Both the position numbers and the translations under genes were made by a program. The notes under the pieces were generated by a model. That model was not told the origin of the DNA, made no database searches, and saw only the letters and a program-made list of their open reading frames with translations. From Candidatus Chloroploca asiatica (lineage in GTDB: Bacteria > Chloroflexota > Chloroflexia > Chloroflexales > Chloroflexaceae), in assembly GCF_002532075.1 (NCBI RefSeq), contig NZ_LYXE01000015.1:1-64000 (forward strand): DNA of 64,000 bases, given 5' to 3'. This document shows, piece after piece, positions 33,883-42,446 of this stretch; the first letter of the stretch is position 1, and every line of letters begins with the position of its first letter.

Positions 33883-34818
33883 TTATCTTGCGAAAAGAGG
33901 AGGAAGGTCGGCATAAGCCGTTGCGACGAGACCGGCGACGCGGGCATTCTGGGTAAGCAGCGCCACATTCGTCGCAATGCTTTCACCCTCGGTCTCGGCA
34001 GCCATCGCCCGCAACAAAAACGGTGTCACCTCAGGACCGCGGACACCGGCAACGTCAGCGGCAGCGAGGGCGCGTGCCACAGCTTCTTCGACCGTATGGC
34101 GAGGCAACGCGGTTGCTGCGGATGGAGGCACGCAGAGCAGCATGCCACCAGGCGCGGCCATCGTCGCCATCGTCCGCTGGGTATGCCAGAGTGCGGCAAC
34201 CTCGGCGGCATCATTGGCACAAGCATTCAGGCGCAGACCGCTGCTGACACTATAGAAGGCCGGAAATTCATTGGTTGCCAAGCCAACCACCGGCACACCC
34301 AGAGTTTCAAGATATTCAAGGGTTGCCGGCAGATCAAGGATCGCTTTGGCCCCGGCGCACACCACAAGGACGGGCGTACGGGCCAATTCGATCAAATCAG
34401 CCGACACATCCCACGACAGACTCGCCTGGCGATGCACCCCGCCGATCCCGCCGGTCGCAAAGATAGCAATGCCAGCCGCCGCAGCGAGCGCCATTGTTGC
34501 AGCGACGGTCGTGGCCCCATCGGCGCGTTGCATCGCTGCCAGCGCCAGATCGCGTCGCGTCAACTTGCGGATCTGCTCGCCGCCAGTCGCAAAACGCTCT
34601 AGTTCCTCAACGTTGAGCCCGACCGTCGGCACGCCACGAACCACCCCGATCGTCGCGGGTACCGCGCCAGTTGTCCGCACCTCAGCCTCGAGCGCCTGCG
34701 CCACCTCAAGATTCTGCGGATACGGCAACCCATGACTGATCAGCGTACTCTCGAGCGCCACGATCGCCCGACCCTCTTCGAGCGCCTCACTCACTTCATC
34801 AGCAACTCGTAACAGCAT
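33883..34818 (-). CDS. psuG: Pseudouridine-5'-phosphate glycosidase
   Basis: PsuG reversibly cleaves pseudouridine 5'-phosphate to uracil and ribose 5-phosphate. The 311-residue protein has conserved blocks VALESTLISHGLPYPQN, PATIGVVRGVPTVGL, FATGGIGGVHR and VCAGAKAILDLPATLEYLET. The lysine near AGAKA and the metal-site acidic residues are in place. GGGAG lies before the chosen ATG at 34818. No psuK kinase or PsuT transporter gene is adjacent, so substrate supply must come from elsewhere or from RNA turnover. Confidence 0.92.
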   Translation of the reverse strand: MLLRVADEVSEALEEGRAIVALESTLISHGLPYPQNLEVAQALEAEVRTTGAVPATIGVVRGVPTVGLNVEELERFATGGEQIRKLTRRDLALAAMQRADGATTVAATMALAAAAGIAIFATGGIGGVHRQASLSWDVSADLIELARTPVLVVCAGAKAILDLPATLEYLETLGVPVVGLATNEFPAFYSVSSGLRLNACANDAAEVAALWHTQRTMATMAAPGGMLLCVPPSAATALPRHTVEEAVARALAAADVAGVRGPEVTPFLLRAMAAETEGESIATNVALLTQNARVAGLVATAYADLPPLFAR

Positions 34819-35316
34819 AATGGCTCCCACCTTAGATATTTGACGCAAAGGCGCAAAGGTTTTTGCATAGGTGAGCGTAACCCTTCGCGTCTTAGCGTCT
34901 TCGCGTGAGCTTATTTGAAAAGTATTGCGTTAAGACCACATCTGGACGCCAAGCGTGCGACGGATGGCTGTGCGAGCCTGGATACGCGGGCGTCCCAGGG
35001 CGATTGCATCTTCCGTGTATGCACCCCCACCAGGGCACCCGCAAGGGGTGCCCGGTGTACGGGCACCCCTTGCGGGTGCCCTGGTGAGCCGTGGGCCGCC
35101 GTGTGCGCCGCTAGTTGCATGCACATGCTGCCACATAGAGCGTATGTTTATATCCGGTTTCGTAAAATGCAATCGCCCTAGCGGGCATCTCGCCCGCTGT
35201 TGCTGTGGCGAGGTATTGGGGCTAGTATAACATGAGGCGTCGTATGGCTTGCAAAACGGTGTATCATGGTAATGTTGCTTGCAAAACAGTCGTTTCATAA
35301 TAAAGGATTGCAAGAT
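34819..35316. other. 498-bp intergenic region with nested inverted repeats
   Basis: No gene is supported. A 27-bp perfect hairpin (35028-35054 with 35060-35086, loop GTGTA) is built on GGGCACCCGCAAGGGGTGCC. An outer inverted repeat CAGGGCGATTGCAT (about 34996-35009) and ATGCAATCGCCCT (about 35167-35179) encloses it. Near the right end two copies of GCTTGCAAAAC(G/A)GT (35247-35260 and 35277-35290), 30 bp apart, precede the secreted Ig-repeat gene and may be operator sites. A sequence TTTGACGCAAAGGCGCAAAG at 34839 is also found inverted near 48884. Confidence 0.65.
34839..34864 (-). repeat. Dispersed 'TTTGCGCCTTTGCGTC' repeat, copy 1
   Basis: The minus strand reads AAAAACCTTTGCGCCTTTGC followed by GTCAAA, nearly identical to 48884-48908 on the plus strand. 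Both copies lie just outside coding regions. I have the impression that similar sequences occur in many genomes, but cannot check that here. Confidence 0.6.
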
Positions 35317-36858
35317 ATGATGGTGCCTCTTGTTTCACGCATACGCACAGGCGGTGCGTTGCTGTTGTTGTTGACGCTGATGCTCGCGCTCGTGGTGCCG
35401 TTACAGGCACAGACCACTGTGCCGACGGTAGCGCCTGGTGAGCGCATTCATTTTTATGCCGATGGCTTTAATCCGGGTGAACGGGTTGATTTCTGGGTGA
35501 CTGGCCCTGATGGAAGAAGCCGCCCACGGTTCCCGGCAGTTTTTGCCGATGATGATGGAGCCGTACTCTGGTCATGGGATGTCCCTGCCGATGCGCCTGG
35601 CGGGCGCTGGACCGCTGTGGCGCGTGGGATTCGTTCGAATCGCCAGGTGCCCACCGATTTCATTGTGGTTGCACCGGAAGCGCCAACTCAGGTTGCTTCT
35701 GTTACGCCCGAGGCAGGTGCCCCAGGGACAACGTTCCGCTTTACGGTGACGGGCCTCACCCCCGGGGATCGTTTTGCGCCCTGGGTACGCGGCCCCGATG
35801 GCCGCGACCGCAATATTGGCCCCGATAGCGAGTCACTGCGCGTCGAGGTTGATCGCGAGGGCCGCCTTGCCTGGACGTGGACAGCCCCCGAGGGCACGCT
35901 CCCTGGAGCATGGCGTTCGCTGGCCCGCGCTGAACGCGGTGGAACTGTGCTCGAGGTGCCCTTTGCCGTGACCGGCCAGGCCCCACCAGCGCCGGTGCGC
36001 CAGGTACAACCAGTGATCGGAGCACCAGGAACACGCTTTGAGGTGACGGTGGGCGGCCTGACCCCCGGTGAAGTGGCGGGCAGTTGGCTCAATACGCCCA
36101 CAGGGGCGCGGATTGACGGCACGCCCTATATGATCGTGGCACGTGATGGCACGGTTCAGTGGACATGGACGGCGCCTGCGAATGCGCAAGCTGGGCGCTG
36201 GCAGGCGATTACCCGTGGTGCCGATAGCCGCATCGAGGTTGTGCTTGATCTGACGATCACCGGCGCAAATCCTGAGCCAGCACCGCGCCCTGATGGTGAC
36301 GGCAGTGTCACTCCAGCGAGTGGCAAACCTTTCGATACCTTTACCTTCACCGCACGGGGCTTCAATCCCAACGAACAGATCGCCTACTGGCCCACCGATG
36401 CAGCCGGAGCCTCGGTGCCCGTCCTCGAAAAACTGCGCGCCGACCGCGACGGCCAGGTGACCTGGACATGGCAGGCCCCTCGGTTGGTCACGACGGGCAC
36501 CTGGATCATGACGGCCCGCGGCATGACAAGTCGGCGCGAAGTGCAGATCCCCTTTACCATCGAAGCCCCGTATGAGCCCTTTGCCACCGTCACCCCCGAG
36601 GTTGGCCCGCCAGGAACCACCTTCGCGTTCAAAGCGGTCGGCTTCAACGTCCACGAACGCCTCGACACCTGGGTTGAACGGCCCGATGGCGTCGTTCTGC
36701 ACGGCACCCGTGACGTCAAGGCGATCGGCGATAACAGCGCGAGTTGGGAGTGGCGTGCGCCCGATGACGCCCCCGAGGGAACCTATGTCATGGTTGCGAT
36801 TGGACGTGAAACTGACCTGACTTTCAGGATTGAATTTCGGGTACGGGCCGATCCGTAA
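35317..36858 (+). CDS. Secreted protein of five tandem Ig-like repeats
   Basis: The 513-residue protein has a signal peptide (SRIRTGGALLLLLTLMLALV, cleavage near LQAQT) and then five homologous modules of about 95-100 residues. Each module opens with a phrase like TPEAGAPGTTFRFTVTGLTP or GERIHFYADGFNPGERVDFW. Each also contains a W-x-W motif (WTWTAP, WTWQAP, WEWRAP, WSWDVP) and closes with a GxW(T/R/Q)...AR segment. The pattern is that of secreted immunoglobulin-like beta-sandwich repeats. There is no transmembrane anchor, no sorting motif and no catalytic domain. A role in sheath or surface structure is a guess. AAAGGA is 9 nt before the first of two ATGs. Longer frames upstream are not supported. 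Confidence 0.75.
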   Translation: MMVPLVSRIRTGGALLLLLTLMLALVVPLQAQTTVPTVAPGERIHFYADGFNPGERVDFWVTGPDGRSRPRFPAVFADDDGAVLWSWDVPADAPGGRWTAVARGIRSNRQVPTDFIVVAPEAPTQVASVTPEAGAPGTTFRFTVTGLTPGDRFAPWVRGPDGRDRNIGPDSESLRVEVDREGRLAWTWTAPEGTLPGAWRSLARAERGGTVLEVPFAVTGQAPPAPVRQVQPVIGAPGTRFEVTVGGLTPGEVAGSWLNTPTGARIDGTPYMIVARDGTVQWTWTAPANAQAGRWQAITRGADSRIEVVLDLTITGANPEPAPRPDGDGSVTPASGKPFDTFTFTARGFNPNEQIAYWPTDAAGASVPVLEKLRADRDGQVTWTWQAPRLVTTGTWIMTARGMTSRREVQIPFTIEAPYEPFATVTPEVGPPGTTFAFKAVGFNVHERLDTWVERPDGVVLHGTRDVKAIGDNSASWEWRAPDDAPEGTYVMVAIGRETDLTFRIEFRVRADP

Positions 36859-36951
36859 GAGGCTGTCTGAAAAGGATGTCAGCATCGTTCGCCACCACGT
36901 GGTGTGCCCTTGGAGTAGGGGCACCCCTGGCGGGTGCCGCCGGGCCGGTAG

Positions 36952-37071
36952 GGGCAAGGGCACCCGCCGGGCAAGGGCACCCGCCAGGCAAGGGCCACCC
37001 GCCGGGCAAGGGCACCCGCCGGGCAAGGGCACCCGCCGGGCAAGGGCACCCGCCGGGCAAGGGCACCCACC
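36952..37071. repeat. Seven tandem 17-bp repeats
   Basis: Seven consecutive copies of GGGCAAGGGCACCCGCC run from 36952 to 37071. Copy 3 carries a one-base insertion and a G-to-A change, and copy 7 ends ACC. The array ends 47 bp before the M20 peptidase ATG. The array keeps an open reading frame, which makes an artificially long gene start at 36876. Each unit contains the palindrome-like GGGCACCC that is also the core of the hairpin at 35028-35086. Confidence 0.85.
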
Positions 37072-37118
37072 AGGGTGCCGCCTGGTTCAACGAGCCTTCA
37101 AGAAAAGAAAGTGTAAGA

Positions 37119-38381
37119 ATGAACGCAGATGAACGAGCGATCGTCGAAGCGATTGATCAACAAGGCTTGCTTGCGGCCCTGAGCGAGTTGGTGGCGATCC
37201 CGAGCCTGGGGGGAACTCCAGAGGAGCAAGCGGCGCAAGAGGCGGTCGCCGTGTTGATGCGGCGTTGCGGCCTCGAAGTCGAACAGTGGAACCTCGATCT
37301 GCCGACGCTCTATGCGCATCCGGCGTGTAGCTGGGAGTTGCCTCGCGAACGAGGGCTCGGGGTTGTTGGCAGCCTTGGGAGTCCAGGCGCAGGGCGCGAT
37401 CTGATCTTCAATGGGCATGTTGATGTCGTGCCCGCAGGCGACCTGGCAAACTGGACGTATCCACCCTGGCAAACCACGCTCACCAACGGGCGGATCTATG
37501 GGCGGGGCACCACCGATATGAAGGGCGGGCTCTGCTGTGCCATCTTTGCCGCCAAGGCGCTCCGCGATGCAGGCGTTGCCTTGCAGGGTCGCCTGGTGAT
37601 CCAGAGCGTCATCGGCGAAGAGGATGGAGGACTGGGAACCCTGGGCGCCATCCTCCACGGCCCTCAAGCGGATGGAGCGATCGTGATAGAGCCGACCGAA
37701 TTAAAGATTGCGCCACTACAAGCCGGTGCGCACAATTTCCGGTTGACCGTCTATGGTCAGGCAGCCCACGGCTGTGTCCGTGAAGAGGGCGTCAGCGCCA
37801 TCGAGAAGTTTTTTCCGCTGCACCAGGCGATCCTGCATCTCGAACGCGAACGCAACCAACGCTTCCGCCATCCGCTCTATGCCCGTTACACCACCCCGTA
37901 CCCCATCTGCATTGGGACTGTCCACGCAGGCACATGGGCCTCCTCGGAAGCTGAGAGCCTGGTGGCCGAAGGGCGCTACGGTATTGCCATCGGCGAAGAT
38001 CCGCTGGTCGCTCGGCGCGAACTCGAAGCAACCATCGCCGCAGTGGTCGCCGCTGATCCGTGGTTACGCGAGCATCCGCCGCGGCTCGAGTGGTGGGGCG
38101 GCACCTTTGACCCCGCCGCAACACCGCAGGATCACCCGCTGGTGCAGACCATCGCCGCCAGTTACACCGATGCCACCGGCAACCCGACGCGCTTCGAAGG
38201 GATGACCTACGGGGCCGACATGCGGCTGCTCGCCAACACTGCTGGCATCCCGACGGTGCTCTTTGGCCCCGGCGACGTACGCACCGCCCACCGCCCCGAT
38301 GAATATGTCACGCTCGACGACCTCCTCAGTTGCACCCGCACCCTCGCGCTCACTGCCCTGCGTTTCATTGGCAACGCCTGA
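37119..38381 (+). CDS. M20 family metallopeptidase (ArgE/DapE-like)
   Basis: The 420-residue protein has M20 metal motifs: DLIFNGHVDVVPAGD, YGRGTTDMKGGLC and VIGEEDGGLGT (catalytic Glu-Glu pair). A dimerisation domain (QAGAHNFRLTVYGQAAHGC) and a final metal His in DVRTAHRPDEYV follow. This is the pattern of acetylornithine deacetylase/succinyl-diaminopimelate desuccinylase-type amidases; the substrate is open. Upstream DNA is a tandem array, so the ATG at 37119 is used, with a purine-rich but weak ribosome site. The last codons (FIGNA, stop) are themselves the first part of the repeat array at 38366. Confidence 0.85.
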   Translation: MNADERAIVEAIDQQGLLAALSELVAIPSLGGTPEEQAAQEAVAVLMRRCGLEVEQWNLDLPTLYAHPACSWELPRERGLGVVGSLGSPGAGRDLIFNGHVDVVPAGDLANWTYPPWQTTLTNGRIYGRGTTDMKGGLCCAIFAAKALRDAGVALQGRLVIQSVIGEEDGGLGTLGAILHGPQADGAIVIEPTELKIAPLQAGAHNFRLTVYGQAAHGCVREEGVSAIEKFFPLHQAILHLERERNQRFRHPLYARYTTPYPICIGTVHAGTWASSEAESLVAEGRYGIAIGEDPLVARRELEATIAAVVAADPWLREHPPRLEWWGGTFDPAATPQDHPLVQTIAASYTDATGNPTRFEGMTYGADMRLLANTAGIPTVLFGPGDVRTAHRPDEYVTLDDLLSCTRTLALTALRFIGNA

Positions 38382-38575
38382 GCAACCCTTCGCTTGCCAA
38401 TCGGAAAAAGCACCGCGTACATTGGCAACGCCGGAGCAGTTCTCTTGCCAATCGGAAAAAGCACCGCGTACATTGGCAACGCCTGAGCAGTTCTCTTGCC
38501 AATCGGAACAGGCTCCGCGTACATTGGCAACGCCGGAGCAACCCTTCGCTTGCCAATCGGAAAAGGCACCGCGTA
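38366..38575. repeat. Four tandem 51/54-bp repeats spanning a stop codon
   Basis: Four units (38366-38419, 38420-38470, 38471-38521, 38522-38575) follow one another without spacers. Each begins CATTGGCAACGCC(T/G)GAGCA and ends with a segment like GGAAAAAGCACCGCGTA. Each unit can fold through ATTGGCAA and TTGCCAAT. The first unit includes the last codons and TGA stop of the M20 peptidase. Units 1 and 4 carry ACCCTTCGC where units 2 and 3 carry GTTCTC. The array grades into the perfect hairpin at 38550-38599. Confidence 0.85.
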
Positions 38576-38599
38576 TGCGGTGCCTTTTCCGATTGGCAA
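38550..38599 (+). terminator. 23-bp perfect hairpin after repeat array
   Basis: Arms 38550-38572 and 38577-38599 are exact inverse complements around GTAT; the arm begins TTGCCAATCGGAAAAGGCAC. It is the final element of the tandem array and is followed by AAAATCTTC. It is probably the terminator of the M20 gene. Confidence 0.65.
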
Positions 38600-38677
38600 A
38601 AATCTTCTCCATGGCATAGAATTTCTCTGGCTACTAAGCCATGCCTTGGATCAGAGTCCTGAAGAAGAGAGAGGTCG

Positions 38678-40900
38678 ATGAAGACACACCCTCCGAGCAC
38701 TCATTGCTCAACGCGACGCCGTGGTCTGTTCGCTCTGTCGGGTCTGCTCGTACTTGTCGTTGCCCTCGTGGGGTTCGGGGTTGCCGCCCCGGTACGTGCC
38801 GTCAATCCATCACAGGTCGGTTCCGAAAATGTGTTGCCCGCCTTTATGCGAGGCGCGATCATCCGTGCCACATATGACGGTGACACCGATGATCTGCTGA
38901 CAGCCGGGCTCGGTCAGGCCGGCTTGCAGGGTGCCGCACCCGTTGCGGCTGATCCGCTCAATCCGACCGCTGCCGAGTTACGTCGGTTGGCGATCTACAC
39001 CAACTACCGGGCGATTGTTGATGTCACCCCCGGTTCGGGCTATGGCACCCTCTATGGGCCTGCCGTTGGCACCGGGGCCACCGCAAGTGGCAAGATTGCC
39101 GGTAAAGAGTATCTGGCCTATGCCGATGATGGCACTGGTGCCCAGAATGTCACGATGATGGTGCAGATCCCAACAACCTTTGATCCCCAGAATGCCTGTC
39201 TCGTGACGGCACCTTCGTCGGGTTCGCGTGGTGTCTATGGGGCCATTGGCGGGGTCGGCGAATGGGCCTTGAAGCGCGGATGTGCCGTCGCCTATACCGA
39301 TAAAGGCACTGGCATGGGCTACCACGATCTGACCGCTGGCACCGTCAATTTGCTCACGGGCGAGCGGAGCACCGTGGCAGATGCGGGGCTGAATGCCAAT
39401 TTTGTTGCCACGTTCGACCAGGACTGGGCCACAGCCAACCCCAACCGGATCGCCGTCAAGCATGCTCACTCGCAGCAAAACCCCGAAGCTGACTGGGGCC
39501 TGCACGTCCTGCAATCGATTGAGTTTGCCTTTTACATCCTCAATCTGCCCGAGAATTACGGCACCGATGACGGTGGCACCAACCGGCGTGCCCTCGTAAC
39601 CGACAATACGCTCGTCATTGCGGCTGGCGTCTCGAATGGCGGCGGGGCGTCGCTGCGCGCCGCTGAACTAGACACCGAAGGTTGGATCGACGGGGTTGCC
39701 GTCTCTGAGCCGAATGTCAACCCAACGCAACGGCGCGATTTGCGCATCGAAGCGGGCGATGAACTCTGGGCATTGCCAAATCACAGCCGGGGCTTGCTCG
39801 ACTACTACACCTTCTTGAACATCTATGCGCCGTGTGCGGTGCGCGACGCATCACTGGCAACAGCTCCGTTCAACCTTGTCCCAGCAGCACTTGGTGATGC
39901 GCGCTGTGCAAGCCTCGCGACCCAGGGTCTCGTGAACGGGACAACGGTCGAAGAGCAGGCCGCCGATGCACTGACCCGCATTCGTGCCTATGGCATGGTC
40001 GAAGAGCAACTGGTGCTCTTGCCTTCCCACCATGCTTTCACCGTCTTCGAGAGCATTGCGTTGCTCTACACCTACAGTTATGGGCAATTCAGCGTCAGCG
40101 ACAACCTCTGTGGGTTCAGCTACGCCGCCGCCGATGGCACCTTTGCCCCGACGGCAGCCGATGCGACCTTGATGGCGAATATCTTTAGTACCGGCAACGG
40201 CATTCCACCGACCGGCGCGATTGCGATCATCAATGATCGCTCGTTGGGCGGGCCATTGGTTAGCCGCGTATCGGTTGGCTCAAATGGTCAAGCCGACCAG
40301 AACCTTGAAGGCGCCCTCTGTCTGCGTCGGTTGGCAACAGGGGTGGACGAGAATGGCGAAACGCTGACCGGAGACGAATTGGCACAGAGTGAACGTGTGC
40401 GTGCGGGAGCCACCGCAGTGCGGGCGAGTGGCAATCTTCAGGGCAAACCAACGGTGATTGTCCACGGGCGCGCCGACTCGGTGATCCCGGTGAATTATGC
40501 CGGACGCGCCTACTTTGGGCTCAATCAACTGGTTGAAGGCGAGGCGAGCAAGCTGCACTACTACGAAATCTTGAACGCACAGCACTTCGATGCCTTCAAC
40601 GGGTTTGCCGGCTTCAATACGCGGTACGTCCCGATCCACCACTACGCCCTCGAGGCGCTGGATCTGATCTATGCCCACCTAACGACCGGGGCGGCGCTCC
40701 CACCGAGCCAAGTCATCCCTGCCCTCCCACGTGAGCCAGGCGAGGCTGCGGGCACAGCCGTACCGATCACCGAGACGAACGTCCCGCCCGCGCTGGAAGA
40801 ACCGCTGCGGACTAACCGCATCATCTTCCTCGAGCAAGATAAACTCGTGCGCATCGGCGCAACGATTCGTAGCGTCTATCTCCCGTTGCTGACCCAATAA
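38678..40900 (+). CDS. Secreted D-(-)-3-hydroxybutyrate oligomer hydrolase family protein
   Basis: The 740-residue protein matches the 3HB-oligomer hydrolase family, which cleaves soluble oligomers from poly-3-hydroxybutyrate breakdown. A signal peptide (GLFALSGLLVLVVALVGFG, then PVRA) suggests export. The nucleophile motif is VIAAGVSNGGGASLRAAE (S319). Later strands include KPTVIVHGRADSVIPVNY (candidate Asp) and EILNAQHFDAFNGF (candidate His). The C terminus ends SVYLPLLTQ, like the VYLPF tail of the protein at 9800-11131. GAGAGAGG lies before the ATG. No PHB synthase or depolymerase is nearby. It is followed by a hairpin and a convergent DUF92 gene. Confidence 0.85.
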   Translation: MKTHPPSTHCSTRRRGLFALSGLLVLVVALVGFGVAAPVRAVNPSQVGSENVLPAFMRGAIIRATYDGDTDDLLTAGLGQAGLQGAAPVAADPLNPTAAELRRLAIYTNYRAIVDVTPGSGYGTLYGPAVGTGATASGKIAGKEYLAYADDGTGAQNVTMMVQIPTTFDPQNACLVTAPSSGSRGVYGAIGGVGEWALKRGCAVAYTDKGTGMGYHDLTAGTVNLLTGERSTVADAGLNANFVATFDQDWATANPNRIAVKHAHSQQNPEADWGLHVLQSIEFAFYILNLPENYGTDDGGTNRRALVTDNTLVIAAGVSNGGGASLRAAELDTEGWIDGVAVSEPNVNPTQRRDLRIEAGDELWALPNHSRGLLDYYTFLNIYAPCAVRDASLATAPFNLVPAALGDARCASLATQGLVNGTTVEEQAADALTRIRAYGMVEEQLVLLPSHHAFTVFESIALLYTYSYGQFSVSDNLCGFSYAAADGTFAPTAADATLMANIFSTGNGIPPTGAIAIINDRSLGGPLVSRVSVGSNGQADQNLEGALCLRRLATGVDENGETLTGDELAQSERVRAGATAVRASGNLQGKPTVIVHGRADSVIPVNYAGRAYFGLNQLVEGEASKLHYYEILNAQHFDAFNGFAGFNTRYVPIHHYALEALDLIYAHLTTGAALPPSQVIPALPREPGEAAGTAVPITETNVPPALEEPLRTNRIIFLEQDKLVRIGATIRSVYLPLLTQ

Positions 40901-40915
40901 CAAGCCATCATGCCA

Positions 40916-40948
40916 TACGAGGCGGACAGCAAAACTGTCCGCCTCGTA
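40916..40948. terminator. Bidirectional hairpin between convergent genes
   Basis: Arms TACGAGGCGGACAG (40916-40929) and CTGTCCGCCTCGTA (40935-40948) flank CAAAA. It starts 16 nt after the oligomer hydrolase stop and ends 12 nt before the DUF92 stop, so it can serve both transcripts. Confidence 0.7.
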
Positions 40949-40959
40949 CGCCATAACCG

Positions 40960-41787
40960 CTACCAGGCGCCAAGGGCAAGACCTGTGAGGATCGCCAGCA
41001 GGGCACCGGCAATCGAAGAGATCAGGTTCACCATATCGTTGTTGAGCCATTGCCAGCCGCGGAGGAAGGTGGTAGGACGGCCATCGCGGGCCACCCGGCG
41101 CTCGGTTTCGCGGCCATCGGGGTAGGCATAGATCGCCTGCACCGTTGCACCCATCAGACTATCAATGAGTGCACCGCCCACGCCACCGACCAACGAAGCA
41201 GGGATCACCCACCAGGTGGAAGCAGCAGGCGCACCCTCGATCACCAGCAGCACAAAGAAGATCGTCCCGATCAGCAAAGCGCCGATCGCTGATGCACTGG
41301 TGCCAAAGACGGTAACGCCACCTGAGGTGCCAGGGTCAACCGGGCGACCATTGGTAATCAAGCGAGGCTTGTGCGGGCTGAGCACGCCAAGCTCGGTCGC
41401 CCAGGTATCAGCCGTGACCGTTGCCATAAAGCCCGCAAACGCAGCGAGCAGCGTCACTGGTTGCCCGGTCAAAGCATAGGCCGCAGCACACAACGCACCA
41501 AGCCCACCATTTGCAAAGGTTTGCCAGAGATCACGGCGGCCCCCTTTGGCAAACTTCTCGGCTGCCTTGCGCTCTTTGAGTGACTCTTTATAGTGCGACA
41601 GGATCGTACTCGTCACAAAAAAGGCAATCAGGGTTAAGCCCCACGACCAGCCACCAAAGCCAAACGTCAGCGTACCAACGATAATCGCGCCAAGCCAGCC
41701 ACTCTGCGTAAGAGAGCGACGCCAGTAGGCGAGCCCGCCAATCCCGACACTGAGAACCAGACCAAGGCCCAGCTGTGCTATGTCCAT
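40960..41787 (-). CDS. DUF92 family membrane protein
   Basis: The 275-residue protein has about seven hydrophobic segments and the DUF92 motifs: GALCAAAYALTGQP, FMATVTADTWATELGVLSP, RLITNGRPVDPGTSGGVTVFG and GGALIDSLMGATVQAIY. The family includes TMEM19 and the plant phytyl-phosphate kinase VTE6. In phototrophs a role in phytyl or geranylgeranyl recycling from bacteriochlorophyll is conceivable, but not shown by the sequence. The start MDIAQLGLGLVL begins the first hydrophobic stretch. The longer frame upstream adds a non-conserved polar tail. Confidence 0.82.
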   Translation of the reverse strand: MDIAQLGLGLVLSVGIGGLAYWRRSLTQSGWLGAIIVGTLTFGFGGWSWGLTLIAFFVTSTILSHYKESLKERKAAEKFAKGGRRDLWQTFANGGLGALCAAAYALTGQPVTLLAAFAGFMATVTADTWATELGVLSPHKPRLITNGRPVDPGTSGGVTVFGTSASAIGALLIGTIFFVLLVIEGAPAASTWWVIPASLVGGVGGALIDSLMGATVQAIYAYPDGRETERRVARDGRPTTFLRGWQWLNNDMVNLISSIAGALLAILTGLALGAW

Positions 41788-41920
41788 AACGTCTGCACTG
41801 CTCAATCCAGCCGCACAAGAGGGGTTTAAACCAAGCGACACATCAGACCTGCTTTGTGCGCGGCACACAAAACGGGGTGTCACCTAAGTGACACCCCGCG
41901 ATTATACCAGACCTCAGCCA

Positions 41921-42400
41921 TCAGGCTGCAACAGCCTGCATGTTGAGTTCGGTCTCATGCATTTGCTTTTTAATCGATTTGAGCGCGGCATCAAGCTCGG
42001 CAATCAGCATATCGGCAACCTGCTGGGTCGGCACAAAAGCCGCCATTGGGCCAAGCATCGGTGCGAGGTTCAAACCCATTGTTGTCTTGATTTCAGTGCC
42101 ATTGATGGCCGGCACAAGCTCCCACCGTGTTTCGACAGGTACGGGCGTGCGCACATTAAAAACAATCTCTTGGTTATCGGTCCACGTCAGATCGCCCTCA
42201 CAGCGGATCGTCCCAAAAATGCCACCGAGGCTCATATAGGTTACCAGACGAGCTTTGCGTGCAACCTCATCACGGCTGAGCAATTCAACCTTTTGCACCC
42301 GGGGAAGAATCATCGTGATGCTGTTGGGGTCAGAGAGGGCGGCAAAAATCGCCTCGGGGGTCGTATTCTCAATGTGGGCCCGGCGATGTACCTTGATCAT
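41921..42400 (-). CDS. SRPBCC-fold protein
   Basis: The 159-residue protein is a START/SRPBCC-like fold: an N-terminal strand-helix (MIKVHRRAHIENTTPEAIFAALSDP), a run of antiparallel strands ending TVRTPVPVETRWELV-type, and a long C-terminal helix (QVADMLIAELDAALKSIKKQM). Such proteins bind hydrophobic ligands or act as polyketide cyclase/dehydrase-like proteins; the ligand is unknown. GAGGA precedes the ATG. The longer frame upstream overlaps the promoter and repeats, so is excluded. It has a strong dedicated promoter (42493-42521). Confidence 0.75.
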   Translation of the reverse strand: MIKVHRRAHIENTTPEAIFAALSDPNSITMILPRVQKVELLSRDEVARKARLVTYMSLGGIFGTIRCEGDLTWTDNQEIVFNVRTPVPVETRWELVPAINGTEIKTTMGLNLAPMLGPMAAFVPTQQVADMLIAELDAALKSIKKQMHETELNMQAVAA

Positions 42401-42446
42401 TATCTGTGTCCTCTCTTCTCGTGCGCGTCTGCCGTATGTCTGTGCA

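Noticed and set aside
35626..35650. tRNA T-loop-like GTTCGAATC sequence
   Set aside because: It lies inside the secreted Ig-repeat gene and no acceptor or anticodon stems can be formed around it.
36876..37118. N-terminal extension of the M20 peptidase
   Set aside because: The extension is translated from the seven 17-bp repeats (GKGTRRARAPAGQ pattern) and has no counterpart in the family; the real start is at 37119.
38366..38575. Possible CRISPR array
   Set aside because: The repeats are directly adjacent (51/54 bp) with no unique spacers, they include a stop codon and terminator arm, and no cas gene is nearby.
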